This document shows positions 38,001-50,200 of a stretch of DNA of 64,000 nucleotides, piece after piece; the first letter of the stretch is position 1; every line of letters begins with the position of its first letter. A program made the position numbers and the translations under genes. The notes under the pieces were generated by a model. That model made no database searches. It was not told the DNA's origin and was given only the letters and a program-made list of their open reading frames with translations. The DNA comes from Apodemus sylvaticus (Eukaryota; Chordata; Mammalia; Rodentia; Muridae). The stretch spans positions 106,431,506-106,495,505 of the forward strand of contig NC_067472.1 of NCBI RefSeq assembly GCF_947179515.1, read 5' to 3'.

Positions 38001-40801
38001 CTGTCCCTGCAGGGCCACCATCTTGTGCCTCCACCTGCCCTTGTGCATCGAGGCAACCTTGATCCAGGTGTTCAGATGGGAGCTAAACATCCAGACATCT
38101 CGGCTGTTGATGTGACCTCCTATGGAGAAAGAAGCAGCTGTCCTTCCATAGTTCTCTTACTAACTAACCCCCAAGGCCTCCAGAGGGCCACAAACACTCC
38201 CTAAATCCAAAGGAGGGCTTAAGACGGTAGGGATGTGTCTAAGAGATCCAGGGAGGGACGGAAATGCTCACCAGGTGCCTGTGCTGTGACACATCTTGTG
38301 CTCAGGGAAGCAAGGGAGGAATGTCCCCAAGACAGTCACTGAGAATGGGTGATGGGCCAAGGGAGAATGTCTGCACAGTGATGGAGTGGAAGGGACCCTC
38401 CCGGTCGTCGTTCTTTACTAAAGCGTTACCTTCATTTCCATCCTCATCTCTCTGAGTTGCCGGGATTATTATAGTGTCTCCATATAGGAAATGAGGGTGG
38501 GGTTTAGGGACCAGGAATGGCCTACTGAATACCCGGTGACCTTTTGTCAGAGCAAAGACTAACGCCAAGGCTGAAGGTCCCTGACCCAACCCCCAGCACC
38601 AGCACTCTCATCACAACTAGGCTTTGCTGAACCACAGTTTTAGCCTGCTCCGCCCGTCTCCTCACTGGAGGAAAACATAGAGGTGGGTGGGAAACTAGAG
38701 GCTCCTATTTCACTTGTACCCTCACCGGAAACGTAAATGTCATTTCGAAGTGTACAGGAGGCAAATTCAGAGCGTGTATAACCAGGCAGGCTAGGCAGCG
38801 GGGTCCAGCGCTGACTTCCTGGGTGGTAAGCATCCGCAAAGGGCAGTTTCAGGAGCCCCTTTCGGTCACACCCGCCAATGACCACGATCACTTCAGCTAA
38901 GTCCATGAACCTGGGGTGGGGATAAACCCAGTGCCTCTAGATCCACACCTACGCTGCTGTTCTTCTCACGCTGCACGCCCCCCCCCACTCCCACCCCCAA
39001 ACAGGACTGGGGATTACTAGTGTGCTCTGGCTCTAAGCTATATCCCCAGGACATGGGTTTGTTTCCTCTGTAGCCTGTTCTTGAACTCCCGATCCTGTTT
39101 CTGCTTGCTTAGCACTGGATTTACAGGCCTCCTGCACCAAGCCCAGTTCCTTCCTGCTGTTTTGATCACACAATACCGCTGCATTTCTGTCTACCCTGGC
39201 AGCTGCCCCTGGAAGTTACCGCTTCCATCCTGACCTCTGGTTACAGATAGGAAGAAGTCACTAACTCTTAACCTAGTCTGCTTGCCTCTAAGTTACAGGG
39301 GGAGAAAAGCCTTTCCCCTTTCTGTTTAATCCTTCAGACAGTTGTTAGAATCATTGGCCCTTTTACAGAGGAGAAAACTGAGGCTTATGGATTACAGGCT
39401 CTCAAAGTCATGCTTAGTTTTGAATATGAATCCTAACAGCTAAAGTACTGTACCCTTCCCCTAGTCAGCTCCTAATAGGGAACTGCAATGAGCAAGATAA
39501 CTCAGGCTTTCCGCAAAGGTCTCCACCACTGACCCTCTGCCCTCATCGGGTTATCGAAACTCTCTGGCTGGTGCCCATCTTATGTCCCCAACCTCATACT
39601 CAGCATTAGAAACAGCATAACCCCTATCTTCAATCCCTGGGGTATGAAGAGCCATTGTAGACTACAGTCTCTGGGTCTGGCATCGCTGGGGTGGAGTGGG
39701 TGTTCTGCATGCCTTGGTATACTTAGATGTCTACTAGCCTGTGGGTCCCCAGAGGGCAGATCCCTACAGGACCTGTTTGTGAAAATGACAGATGGGGCAT
39801 GGAATAGAATGCATTCCTCCTTCACAGACGCCAGGTATCAAGCTTATGAAGCGGCGACATTTCAAGATGGGTAGTGAAGGACCCAGAGCTGGGGAGGGCC
39901 CGAGGCCTCGCTGGGGCACAAGGTAAGCAAGCGGGAGGCCGTACCTCCGCGGCCGGGCCCGCAGCGCGCCTGCCTCCCGGCCCAGGATGAAGCAGGCACG
40001 GGCCTCGAGCAGCAGAGGGCGGCAGTCGCCGCAGGCCTGCAGCAGCTCGTCCGCCTCCACCTTCTCCAGGAAGTAGGCGGGCGCCAGCAGCGGCAGGCGC
40101 ACGTGCTCCAGCAGGCGACGCAGCTGCCCGCGGCGGGCCGGCGCGTCGTGGCGCACCCAGCGCATGGCCGCCTCGAACACGGCCTCCTCGCGCGCCACGC
40201 GCAGCGCGGGGTCGGCCAGCAGCGCCGCCACCTCGTCGGGCGCGAGCTCCAGGAAGTCAGCGTGGCGCGTCACCTCCACGAAGGCCTGGCGCAGCACGCG
40301 GCCGCAGCGCTCGGCCAGAGAGGCGAGCGAGAAGGCGGCGGCGACGCGGCGCAGCGCCAGGCTGTTGGCGGCGCGCAGGCGGCCCTCGAGGAAGCGCGTG
40401 CACGCCTCGCGCAGCCCGGCCACGCCCAGCCGCTCGGCCAGAGCGAGCACGGCGGCCGCCTCGTCCTCGGCGCGCAGCCGCACGCCGGCGCCGTACACGT
40501 AGTCGAGCACCACAGCCAGTGCCGCCGCCGTCCCCGGCGTCTCGGGTCCTACCGGGACCACGGCCGCCGCGCGCTCGGGACGGCCGGCCGAGAACAGGCT
40601 GCGGAAGTGGGCGCTGGCTGCGCTGAGCGCCGCGCGGTGGCACGGGAAATCGCGGCCTCCGGCGCGCAGCACTACATCGGTGAGGATGCCGCTCCGGCGG
40701 TACGCGTTGAGCGTCTGCAGGATGCGCTGCGCGTGGCAGGACGCGGCGCACGGGGCCTCCATGCCCGGCTCCGGTTCCTCGCGTCCAGGGGTCTCCCGCA
40801 T
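34839..40801 (-). CDS. Klhl35: Klhl35, Kelch-like protein 35 (BTB-BACK-Kelch)
   Basis: Six coding exons on the minus strand: 40801-39945, 38910-38726, 38119-38001, 37341-37153, 36002-35814 and 35027-34839, giving 575 codons plus TGA; all junctions are GT-AG and in frame. BTB domain about residues 20-130 (LTDVVLRAGGRDFPCHRAAL), BACK about 135-240, then six Kelch repeats marked by VVIGGCDRKG, YVSGG, FAVGGFDG, YVIGGAGQDG, YVVGGLMSK and HILGGRDEHG. BTB-BACK-Kelch proteins usually bridge Cullin-3 E3 ligase to substrates through the propeller; the substrate is not known from sequence. The chosen start (MRETPG) matches the position of the human start; an in-frame ATG nine codons upstream (40828) is an alternative. 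The protein was recognised by its close similarity to human KLHL35. Confidence 0.96.
35814..36002 (-). CDS. Klhl35: Klhl35 coding exon 5 (Kelch 4-5)
   Basis: 189 nt, phase 0 at both ends, acceptor tcctgcag, donor GTAAGT. Encodes VQCFDPKEDQWSLRSPAPFL to EAADLPSPV. Confidence 0.96.
36086..36487 (-). mobile_element. B2 SINE with a B1 inserted in its tail (Klhl35 intron)
   Basis: A plus-strand B1 (36101-36260) sits in the A/T-rich end of a minus-strand B2. aaagatttatttatt occurs at 36086-36100 and 36261-36275. The B2 body also has an extra ~60-bp segment near 36305-36355 and carries agaagagggcgtcaga. Confidence 0.92.
36636..37015 (-). mobile_element. B3-type and B1 SINEs in Klhl35 intron 4
   Basis: B3-like unit about 36636-36772 and B1 about 36880-37015. 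A B1-like unit also lies at about 37750-37868 in intron 3 and a B4-like one at about 39000-39150 in intron 1. Confidence 0.75.
37153..37341 (-). CDS. Klhl35: Klhl35 coding exon 4 (Kelch 3-4)
   Basis: 189 nt, phase 0 at both ends, acceptor cgccatcag, donor GTGGGC. Encodes LFAVGGFDGLRRLRSVERYD to GGAGQDGANTNK. Confidence 0.96.
38001..38119 (-). CDS. Klhl35: Klhl35 coding exon 3 (Kelch 2)
   Basis: 119 nt, acceptor tctccatag, donor GTAGGC. Encodes GGHINSRDVWMFSSHLNTWI and the KGRWRHKMVALQGQ end of the second Kelch blade; ends in phase 0. Confidence 0.95.
38726..38910 (-). CDS. Klhl35: Klhl35 coding exon 2 (Kelch 1)
   Basis: 185 nt, acceptor ccaccccag, donor GTGAGG. Encodes FMDLAEVIVVIGGCDRKGLL through YTRSEFASCTLRNDIYVSG, the first Kelch blade and entry to the second. 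Confidence 0.96.
39945..40801 (-). CDS. Klhl35: Klhl35 coding exon 1 (BTB and BACK)
   Basis: 857 nt, extremely GC- and CpG-rich, encoding residues 1-285: an acidic N-terminus, BTB (LTDVVLRAGGRDFPCHRAAL), BACK (FLEGRLRAANSLALRRVAAA) and VEADELLQACGDCRP up to the propeller linker. Donor AG|GTACGG splits an Arg codon. Because of base composition, long open frames occur on both strands here; only this one fits the gene. Confidence 0.96.
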
Positions 40802-40910
40802 CCTGCGGGGAGAGAACACGGACCGCATCGGAGATGGGCCTGCCGGTGGACTTCCCGAACGTTTAGATTTTCCTTCATTAGTTCATTCACCACTCACTTC
40901 CGGTGCACTC
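40802..40910 (-). promoter_or_regulatory. Klhl35: Klhl35 proximal promoter with ETS/GABP-like site
   Basis: Immediately upstream of the start codon. A near-consensus GABP/ETS element, ACCGGAAGTG on the minus strand, lies at about 40894-40903. No TATA box is seen, and CpG-rich exon 1 (39945-40801) acts as the CpG island. Human KLHL35 is reported as silenced by promoter methylation in some tumours; the mouse state cannot be read from sequence. The transcription start is not determined. Confidence 0.5.
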
Positions 40911-41342
40911 ACACCGTGCACCTACTGACCCCACCACCCCATCTAGACTCCTGATGGCGATGAGCCAGCCCTGCCTTCTGTGTCCAGTCTCCCTCTCCAG
41001 TGGAAGCCATATTGCCCCTTTCTGTTCAGATGTGGTAAGCTTTTCCTGCCAGGCTCTGCAGGGAACAGATGGCAGACTCAAATAAGATAATTTGAGGAGA
41101 GTTGAAAAGGGGTGGGAGGGGGTGCGTGGTGTTGAACGCTTTATACCAGTCTAGATTATGCAACATTTAGAGATTCCAACTAGGATTGAGTAGTGTCACA
41201 TGGCTACCAGCGACAGGAAGACTACTTCCAAGTTCTGAAGAGGGACCTTCAGGGAGTTTGCAGGAACCTGGACAAAATGTCTAAGGATGGTCTCTTTGCA
41301 CGAGCTGTAGTCTCTGGTAAAGGGATTCAGGCTACCCTAGAC

Positions 41343-41346
41343 ACGT

Positions 41347-41387
<41 letters not shown>

Positions 41388-41405
41388 CGTGCGCGTGCGC
41401 ATGCT
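41343..41405 (+). repeat. (GT)n(GC)n alternating tract upstream of Klhl35
   Basis: cgtacgtgtg runs into (gt)n, then gcgcgcgcgtgcgcgtgcgc; a continuous purine-pyrimidine alternation of about 60 bp, classic Z-DNA sequence. Confidence 0.95.
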
Positions 41406-43587
41406 TGCATATGTTTACGTCTCTTTCGGATCTCTTGTACTCTTATAGGTACTTCCCCTTGGCCAGACTATTTGGTATCTGCCCCACCTTCCACAGTACA
41501 GTAGCTTACTGGGAGCTCGGTACTTACTCAAGGTCAAGTGCATGTACCATTTAAACTGGTATTTATTAGAATCTGTGTGTGTGTGTACGCGCGCCCGCAT
41601 GTGCATATGCTGAACAGTCATAATCCCTCCTTTTCTGGAGCTCAGAGCTTGGGCAGAGGTCCTTTGAGAGATCTCATGAGAATTGGGGGAGCACAGAAAG
41701 GATAATGAACACAGTTGGAGCAGAGTTAGGCAAGAGATTCCTGAGATGGACAGAATTAGCTGTGTAAAAACAAGAGAGTGAGAGGTGTTTCTAGTTTCCC
41801 GAGGGAAGATCCAGGCTCTATGGACCACATGGAGTGACCTCACCTGGCAAGCCACCGGCTCCATTTCTGAAACAGAATCATAATACCTAGCCACAGAACT
41901 GTAACTACTGGACAGAGTTTATAAAAGCGCTGGGTTTGTAGTATGCCCCAATCGTTCATTGGCTTACCTTCTTACAGCATGGGGTGTGGTTAAGTTGACC
42001 CTCATGGGAGTTTGCAGTTGGGAAGCAGTCATATGAAGGGAGCCTGCCCTTCAGAGGTTTGCTGTGAGGGTCAGTGAAGGGGTGTGTATGAGAACGCACC
42101 GCAGATTGCAGGCAGTTCACCCTGCTTAGGATTTGGTCCTTCAGAGCGCACAGCCAGTGCTTGACCTGGTCTGAAAATAGCCGGTGCTCTCCTTTCTGCA
42201 GGAACTTAAACCCCAAGGCTCGTCTGCTTCTCATCTGTGCCTGTCCCTACATTGTCCCGTCTGCAGATCAGCCTGCCTTTCGTAGCTCATATAGGACCGT
42301 GTAGTGGTTCTCCTGCCTCAGAATCATAAGAAATAAGCTCCTAGTGGGCAAGGACTGTTGCCCAGATAGAGGCTGCCAGCCCAGACCCACCATGCACCAG
42401 GCTCTCCAGTCTATCCCCTTTTGCAGCCTTGGGGGGGGCGGGCGAGGGGAGGTGTGTCCTCAAGAAACAACCAGGGATCCACAGGGGGAAATGAGACAGG
42501 TCATCAGAGTGCAGCAGGGCTGTCCTTAACTAGCCTAGAACACGCCTACTCTCTAGGCTGAGACCCAAGAAGGCAGGTCTCAGCATAAGGAATCTGCCTG
42601 CCTGTGTCATGATCCTTAAGTTTACCTCCTAGCAACTGTGCCAGTACTTACTCATTCTCCTGCCATCTCTGTCCTAGGCTGAGGGAACTGTGGGCACACA
42701 GTAGTAGAATCAGTTTCCACCAGAGTCCTATAGTCTGGGAGCCCAAGGACACAGGGGAAGTTAGGGATTCCATCTGCATTCTCCCATCTCAAAGTCACAG
42801 GCTGACACACTCAGCCTGTGAAACTGGCTCAGTGAGCCGCTATCCTGCTCTTCCCCCAGACACACACACACACACACACACCTCCCTCCACCCCCACATC
42901 CACCCTGACAGGCTCACACTTTGGGTGAACGCTCCTCAGAGTAAGACATCCCTTTAGCTAAACCCTAACCCAGGTACTTGGCTCTTACCTGGCCACGCCC
43001 TCTTCCTGCAACTGGAAAGGCTGCTGCTCTGGCAGAGCTGCTGCGGTGTTTGTCGCTTGCCCTGCAGCCTGAGCTGATTTTATTCTCACTTTGCGTAGAG
43101 TCCCACTTGGGCTCAGCTGCAGGAGGACAAAGGGTCTGTCTGGACGCCAGGGGGGAGGGGAGGGAGGGGAGGGAGCTGGTAGGAATGGGCACTGGGCTTT
43201 TGTTCTACTCTTGGGCCAGTCTTGGGAGGGGGTGTGTGGGTAAACATGGAATTGATTGTGTGTTGTGGTGTTTTGAAGACTGGGGGTGCCTGGTGAGGGT
43301 TTGTACAGTGTGTATGGGGTGTCTGGCTCGGGTAGATGGGTGGTTGTCAGTATGTAGGTGTTCCTAGACCGTGTATATGTGTGAGTGCATAGACCACAGT
43401 GACTGTAGTACTGAGATGCTGGGGTTCTGGGGCCATGTGATGACAAGTGACAGCTTTGGATGTAACCAGGACTCTGGCTGCCATTGCTGTGGGTTCTGTT
43501 TCCCTCCTGCCTCTGTGACCAACTCACACATGTTCCTGCCTCACAGCTTCCTGTCGTCATATTTTGGCCAGTCATTTGCATGTCCGG

Positions 43588-43649
<62 letters not shown>

Positions 43650-46289
43650 GGGGGGGGGGATGAGTATAAGGTGTCTGTGAACAGATGTTCATGCAGATGT
43701 GACCAGGATCTCCTGTGCTGTGTGCGTTGTGTGGTCCTGTAACTGTGGTGTCCGAGTGGAGGAGGGTGAGCCTCGTGGAGAGGACACAGCGGGTGGACAT
43801 GTTGGCACTGAGCAGATTGAGTTGGATGGAAAGAGAAGGGGACGGTTCTGAGTCCACCTGACCTTCTGGAGCCGGACAGTGTGGATCTGGAGGCTGCCGT
43901 GCGACCACTTGCTGCCTCCGTGAAGACTGCAGTGCTTGTAGTCACAGGAGCACAGCGATCCTGGGAGGAGGTGGCGTCTCCAGTAACGTCTGTCCTGTTG
44001 TGTCAGGACATTGTCACAGCCACTGCACAACACTGACTACATCGATGCCCTTGGCCTGACTCCTCATCAGCAGGAGGGTCACAGTGACTCTGCCGTTTGT
44101 GTGGAGTTGCCTCTGTGTTAGAGCTTGATACTGCCAAAGGCTCTTCTCTGTAAAGTGGGCGGTGAGGCGTCCTCTGTAGTCAAGGGGCTCTGCTGGGGCT
44201 CTAGCAGGGCAGGGTTTTCAGTAACCCCTAAGTTAGGGAAGAGAAGCCAGGGTGCGGCATGGGCTGAAGGCCCATTGCAGGATGGAGGTAGAACTGCCAT
44301 TCGTTGTTTGGTGACAGGGAGGTGGCCTGACCATCCTTGGGTGGGAGAGGATTTCAGAATCAGGTTCTGATGATGCTGGGATACAGCTAACAATTCTGAG
44401 TGGGACCTTAAGTTTGGCACCCTTCTTTATCCACCCCACCCCTAAGATTGCAAGGTGTCTCAGGTGCACCAAGGGGCCAGGAGCCTTGGGCACCCTCTCC
44501 AGTTGGCCAGGGGAGTTGACCAGTCAGAGAGAGGATTCCATGAAAATGTGTCATCTTTTCTGAATGGCTTTCCACGGGCTAGACAGTAGCAATGGAGTCA
44601 CACGGGTAGGACTGCACACCCTCCCAACCTTACAGATCTGCTTTGATTCTACCTGTGGCCGGGGACAGGCAGCGATGACCTCTGCCACAGAAGGAGATCT
44701 TGCTAGATGTGCAGTAGTGAGGAAAATGGTGGTAAATCCCCCCAGACCCCCAAGGAACTGTGTAGAGAGGCTAATGGAGGACAGCTGGAGGGTCTGAATT
44801 TGGAAGGGGTGCATTTCCTTCCTCCCAAGAAAGTGACACAGAATCTTTCATACCTCAAGAATCCCATCTAGGACCTCCACTTGGGAGGTACATTGTTTCC
44901 TCAGTGGCGTGGCATTTACCTCCTGCTGGCTGGGGCGGGGCTTCAGCCTTCTTCCCTTCAGGATACACTCAGCACCATGCAGATTTGGGTGGAACCTCAA
45001 GAATTAAAGACTTTCCCATTTTCCACCCTTCCCACAGAGGACAGAAGGCAGACCTGGGGACACTGAGAGGTGGGAGGGGACATGGACACCTGTGTCCCCT
45101 GAGCTGTGTTTGACTCTGGCCCAGGTGTCCTCTCTCATGCTAAGCAGAGGGAGTGAGCCTGCCTCAGCCAGACACAGCCAGACCTCACCAAGGTGAGGAA
45201 GCATCCCGGCACTCAGGACTTGTCCTCCATGTCACCACGAAGGACCCTCAACCCAGGCTCTGCAGCCTGTCTCGGATCAGAACCTTCACTCTGCTGCGCC
45301 ATTCCCAGCTCCTTAATAAAGGTACATACAGGCTGCACGTGAGGCCCTGCCCTCCCTCTCAGGAGGATTGAAGGCTTTGTTTGTTTGTTTCATTTTGTTG
45401 TTTTGCTTTTTAGTAAGAGCCGGTTATGATGGAGTACACCTTTAATCCCAGCATGAGGGAGTTAGAGGAAGGTGTTCAAGGCTAGACTGTTCAAGGCTAG
45501 TCTGGTCTATATAATGAATTCCAGGACAGCCTGGGCTACATTGAGAGACCCTGACTCAAACAATAAATGATTTTATGTAGATGGGTGTCCTGCCTGTATC
45601 ACGTCTGTACCGCGTGTGCGTAATGAAGGCCAGTCACGCTGTGAGTGTTCTGGCGCTGGGGATTGAACCCTGGGTCTTAAACTGCTGAGCCACCCAGCCC
45701 ACTGGAGTTTATTTTTTTAGAAAGACATTTTGGGGGCTGGAGGGCTGGCTCAGTGGTTAGTAGCACCGGCTGCTGTTCTAGAGGACCCAAGTTCAGTTCC
45801 CAGCACCTCTATCAAGTGGCTCACCACGCTTGCAGCTCCAGCTCCCGGAGGCCAGCGTACTATTGTAGACTCAGAGGGTGCCCCACACAAGCACCATGTA
45901 TGCACACACACAAATAGGAATACAGACTTTTTAAAATTAAAAAAGATAATTTTTAAAAAGCACGTGCACCCTCTCCCCAGAGACATTTTTAAGCGTGAGC
46001 GTTAAGAATGCGGATGTGGGCTTCTCAAAGAGTAGCCCTGGTGTTGCCTGTGTGACCTTGGATGGTCACTATAGCATCCTGCCCCACATAATACAAGGGT
46101 GTTCACTGGTTTTACAATTCGGGGCTGCTGAAGTAAGTCCTGGCATCATGGCTGATTGAGGGAGGGACTCAGATCCAGTAGTCTTTACTTTCATCTGTGA
46201 AATAGCTCTTCCTCAAAACCCGGGGCCAACACCTAACCTCAAGCCCAGCATGCTGGGTCCCCAGACTGCCACTGACAATTCAGAAACAA
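41406..46289. other. Intergenic region between Klhl35 and Gdpd5
   Basis: No gene recognised. Microsatellites: (CA)n at 42860-42880, (GT)n(GA)n(G)n at 43589-43660. SINEs: B1 about 45415-45565, B3-type minus about 45575-45705 and plus about 45733-45960. A moderately CpG-containing stretch at 42990-43190 has no supported exon. Confidence 0.6.
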
Positions 46290-47149
46290 CACACATCAAG
46301 ACGGCAGCTTTAATTGTCTTTGCCCTTAGCTTCCTTCTACTGTAGGCAGCTCTGGCCAGAGGCCCATGCTTGACCTGAGCCCAGAACGCTTTGCCCACGT
46401 GACCCATTGCCCTGTGGCCACTGCTGTGGGAACCTGAGGTCAGATCAGTCTGTGGTTCACTTGGTCTTCAAGGCTTCTGCCCCAGAGGCCTGCTGGACAG
46501 TTGGGTGTGAGGCAGAACAGCCCTGAGCCTGTGATTCTGGCCATCTCTAGCTGCTTCTCAGGGACAGAGAGCCAGTGGTGGAGGGCAGCTGGTTGGGAGG
46601 AACGTGTCTCCACCACAGCCACTGGTTTCTCCTGAGATGAACTTCCTTGTGCTTTGAGATGGGTGCAGAGAGTAGAAGCCCCCAGGCAGGGGTGAGTCCC
46701 AGCCAGTGTCTTCAAGGCAGGGGTGAGAACAGTTAGTCATCTGCCAGCACAGACAGATAAATAGAGAGGTGTGGGCTCAGGGAGACATCCACGGCCTCCA
46801 CTTGCCTGGGGCACATGGTACAGCCCAGTGACTCACCAAACCTTCCAGGCTGGGAGGCCAAGGATGACTGAGAGTGGGCAGGGAGACCAGGCCTTCACTT
46901 CCTGGATGAAAAGCCCCAGGCCTGCAGGGGCCCCTGGAGCCTGGAGCCCTGGTCCAGCTGAGCCTCAGTGGAGAGGCCCCCGTTGGTCCCCCGACTCATG
47001 CAAGAGAGGCTGGAGCAGACAAAGGAGCTGGGAGCACACGGGTAGGCTGAGGAGCTGGCTCCCAGGCACTCCAGGTGCAGTTTCTTCCGTCAGTTCTTCC
47101 TCTCTTCCAGAGTCTACCTTGGGTACAAGTTGGGCAGACAGATCTTCAG
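46290..47149 (-). terminator. Gdpd5: Gdpd5 3' UTR with ATTAAA poly(A) signal
   Basis: About 0.85 kb of non-repetitive sequence follows the stop. An ATTAAA signal on the minus strand lies at 46309-46314, followed by a GT-rich downstream stretch. The end position is inferred; a longer 3' UTR is possible. Confidence 0.6.
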
Positions 47150-47298
47150 CTAATGCCCACCCTGCTCTGTGAAGGTCTTGGCACGGCTGCCAGCACTTCG
47201 AGGGCCCCTGGGCGTGGCTGTGCTGTTGGCATAGGTGTCGTAACTGCTGTCTGAACATACGGAGAGCTCATCAGAGACTTCCACACCATCGCTGATCT
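47150..47298 (-). CDS. Gdpd5: Gdpd5 last coding exon and stop
   Basis: Acceptor ggtccaccag. Encodes ISDGVEVSDELSVCSDSSYD to TFTEQGGH, with TAG at 47150-47152. The tail is Ser/Asp-rich and contains one cysteine (SVCSDS) that may be the C-terminal partner of the reported Prdx1-sensitive disulfide; that assignment is not certain. Confidence 0.95.
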
Positions 47299-50200
47299 CT
47301 GGTGGACCAGAGGAGACAGAATGTGAGCGAGGAAGGTTGGCTCTGAGGACAGGGACCGGGACAGGCAGAGGGGAAGGAAGGCACTAAGAGACAGATGTAA
47401 CCATGGGTTCCAGTTAGCACTAGCCTAGTGCTCAGGGGTCTCCTGGTCCCTCCTAGGCCCTTAGTCCTCTGCCCCTGGAACTCCTGTCGCCAAAAACTAG
47501 TGCACCCTTGGGTGCTTGTTCCCCAGTGCTGACTTCCTCCGGGCGTTTGCACATGTTGGCTTCTCTGTTGAGTGTCTTTTCTCCCCAGCAACAGCTCTTT
47601 TCCTAAAATCTGGCTCAAACCTCCGCATCCCCAGCATGTCAGCCTACTAGACACCTCGATCCCCCAAGGTGGGCTGGGGCCCCCTATTTCAAGCCCACCA
47701 GGTTCATCCAGCTCTCTTGACGTCTACCAGGGTGGGGGCCTGAGCAGAGCCCCTCAAGGACCCCTGTGCCCAGCGTTGGGAGATAATTGGACAGAGCTAA
47801 GGTTCTGGAAAGTGGTTCTGTGGAGTGCTGCTTGACTCTTTGTGCCCAGACAAGTAGCCTTGCAGCCTTGGGGCACCCCCATTTCCTAATGTCTGATCAA
47901 GCTATTACCCCGGCACCTCCAGCTATCCTTTGTACCCCAGGGGCATCACCACCCAAACTCTCCTTGCCGCCCCAAGGAGCTCTGAGCACACTTTCTGACT
48001 CAGTTCGTCTTCGAGGAGCTGCAGTGACACCCAGTTTTGCACACATCTTTACAGCTGCCTTCCTAGACTGGGAATGCCAGCAGAGACTGACTGAAAAGAG
48101 CACTGTTGTCACTTGTGGAAGTCACATGTGAACCAAGGAAAGGTGTTGGGCCTTCAGACAGACACCCTTCGCCACACTCCAGCTTGTCACGTTTGTTCGC
48201 CAACCGAGGGCTAACACTGAACCCCGGGATCTAGGGTTGTGTGGTGTGGATGCACACGTGTTTCTGTCCCTCAGTATGTGTGTGGGTGTGAACCTGGAGA
48301 GAAGATATGTCCACCCGTCCTGGTGTGTTACACGTGTGCTACCTAATGCAGAGCCCACGCAGGCTGTCACCTGAGAAGATGAGTTTCTCTTTCATGATGC
48401 TGACATCCCGGCTGGTCCGGCGCACAGCGGCACTCAGCATGATCTGCTCTGGGTTGTAACTCCGGATACCACCCAGGCGCCACCTGCAGAGACGGCCCGT
48501 GGGCATCAGATCCTCCCCAGCCTCCCAGGAGCAGAGACCCTGCCCATTTCCAGAGCCTCTCCTAATGTGGCCTTTGAAACCCATGATACAGATAGGGAAG
48601 CTGAGGCCCAGAGACGGGTAGTCTACTGATTTCCAGCCAGGGCTCTCCTGTCTCCCCCCCCCCCCCTTTATCAGCCACCCTAGCCTGGAAAGGCAGTTTT
48701 ATATATTATGCCGAGGCACTCTTTGTATGGGACAGTCTTGGGAGGAAGGAGCTTAGCAGATATGACTCTGATGACTCCTATAAACCACCTAACACAACAG
48801 GCTGAGCAAAACCAGAAGGAGCGGAAGAGGAGGGTGATGGTGAGGTTTGCTTAGGACTGGTCCTCATAGGTCCCCAGGCAAAGACGTTAGAGGCTCGTGG
48901 TCTGGAGTTATCTGCTTAGAAATAAGCACCCCTGATTCCCCAGGAGATGGAACCCTGCTGGGTCATTGGAGGCAGCTAAGACTCCATATAAAACTCACTG
49001 TGGGGCTATAGATGGGGCTGACACAGCAGAAATGGACAGACAGGGCTAGTAGGACAGGCAGACAGTGGGGAAGCAGGAGGCAGGAAGGCACCGCGCCTCG
49101 GCTGGGCCAGCGCTTTGCCGATTCCTGAGGGCGCAGTGCTTGTTCCTCTGTCTCTTTAGCCGGCCTCCAGCCTCCATGTTGGGCATGTTGTGAGGTTAGG
49201 CAAGTGTTTATTGAATCAATGAATGAAAGGGTGAGGCCCACAGAAAATATCTCTCCTGATTCACCTCCCATGACCCTCTCCTCTCTCTGGCTATTCCTGA
49301 CTCGCAGGCAACAGTGACTCCCTGGGGCTGTGTCTGATGGGCTCAGTACTGCACAGTGGAGAGGATGTGTGAGCTAAACTTCCTGTCAAGGGCTCAGTTC
49401 TATAGCCAGGGTCCAGGTTCTCTTAGACTCAGATCTAGAAGCTGGTCAACAAAGTAGTCTGACCCAGCAGGTCTTAAGATACACGACCACCCCAATAACA
49501 AGGTCTCATCTTAGAAAATTAATGTTAGAACCCATTGCGGGAAATCAGGCCAGGGTTTCCTACAGCCAGGCACATCCAGGTCAGGAAAGCCACCGGGGGT
49601 GGAGGGGGTGGGATCTGTCTCCCCCGGGGAAAAGGAGAGAGGAATGAGGGTGTGGATCACAGATAGCAAAAAGAAAAGGTTGTGGGAGAGAGACAGAAAC
49701 AGCGTGAACCGCTGGAGAGGAAATCCCAAGAGGCAGAAGCCAGTGGAGCAGGAGAGAAACAGTAACTTGGGCGTTGCACTGGGCAGGCGGCAAAGGCCCC
49801 TGAATGCTGGACTTGGGGAGGTGAGAACCCTCTCCCCAGGGGAGACACTCTGGTGGAGGGAAACTGGATCAACACCTACCAAGAAAACACTGGTCTACAC
49901 CTGCAGACACTGCAGTAGAGACCAAAAGGTACAGCACACATAGACAGGAAGAAGACATCCCAGCACTCGGAAGGCTGAGATAGGATCAAAGGTTGGAGGA
50001 CAGCCTGGGCTACATGGTGAGACTTTGTCTCAAAGGGAAAAAAAAGGGAAGAAAAAGAAAGAGCGGAAAGGAAGGTGGAGGGGGATGGGAAGGTGGAGAA
50101 GGGCCCGTGCTTCAGGCAGAGACGGGCAAGGGTGACCCAGGCTCAGGGCTTGGTGCACAGCAGCTTTTCAGACAGACCTGGAAAGGGAGTGACCAGAGGG

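Noticed and set aside
39764..39944. Continuation of the Klhl35 exon 1 frame past the donor
   Set aside because: The donor AG|GTACGG and the exact in-frame fit to exon 2 show this is intron read-through; the added sequence resembles nothing in KLHL proteins.
40103..40954. A 283-codon plus-strand open frame opposite Klhl35 exon 1
   Set aside because: Very high GC content removes stop codons on both strands; the translation is low-complexity Ala/Arg/Gly/His and mirrors the real exon. No splice or start evidence.
42985..43908. 307-codon minus-strand frame between Klhl35 and Gdpd5
   Set aside because: Its length comes from reading through a (GT)n tract as a His-Thr repeat; no family recognised and no splice support.
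46771..47172. 133-codon plus-strand frame antisense to the Gdpd5 3' end
   Set aside because: Overlaps the Gdpd5 3' UTR and stop region; low-complexity composition and no similarity recognised.
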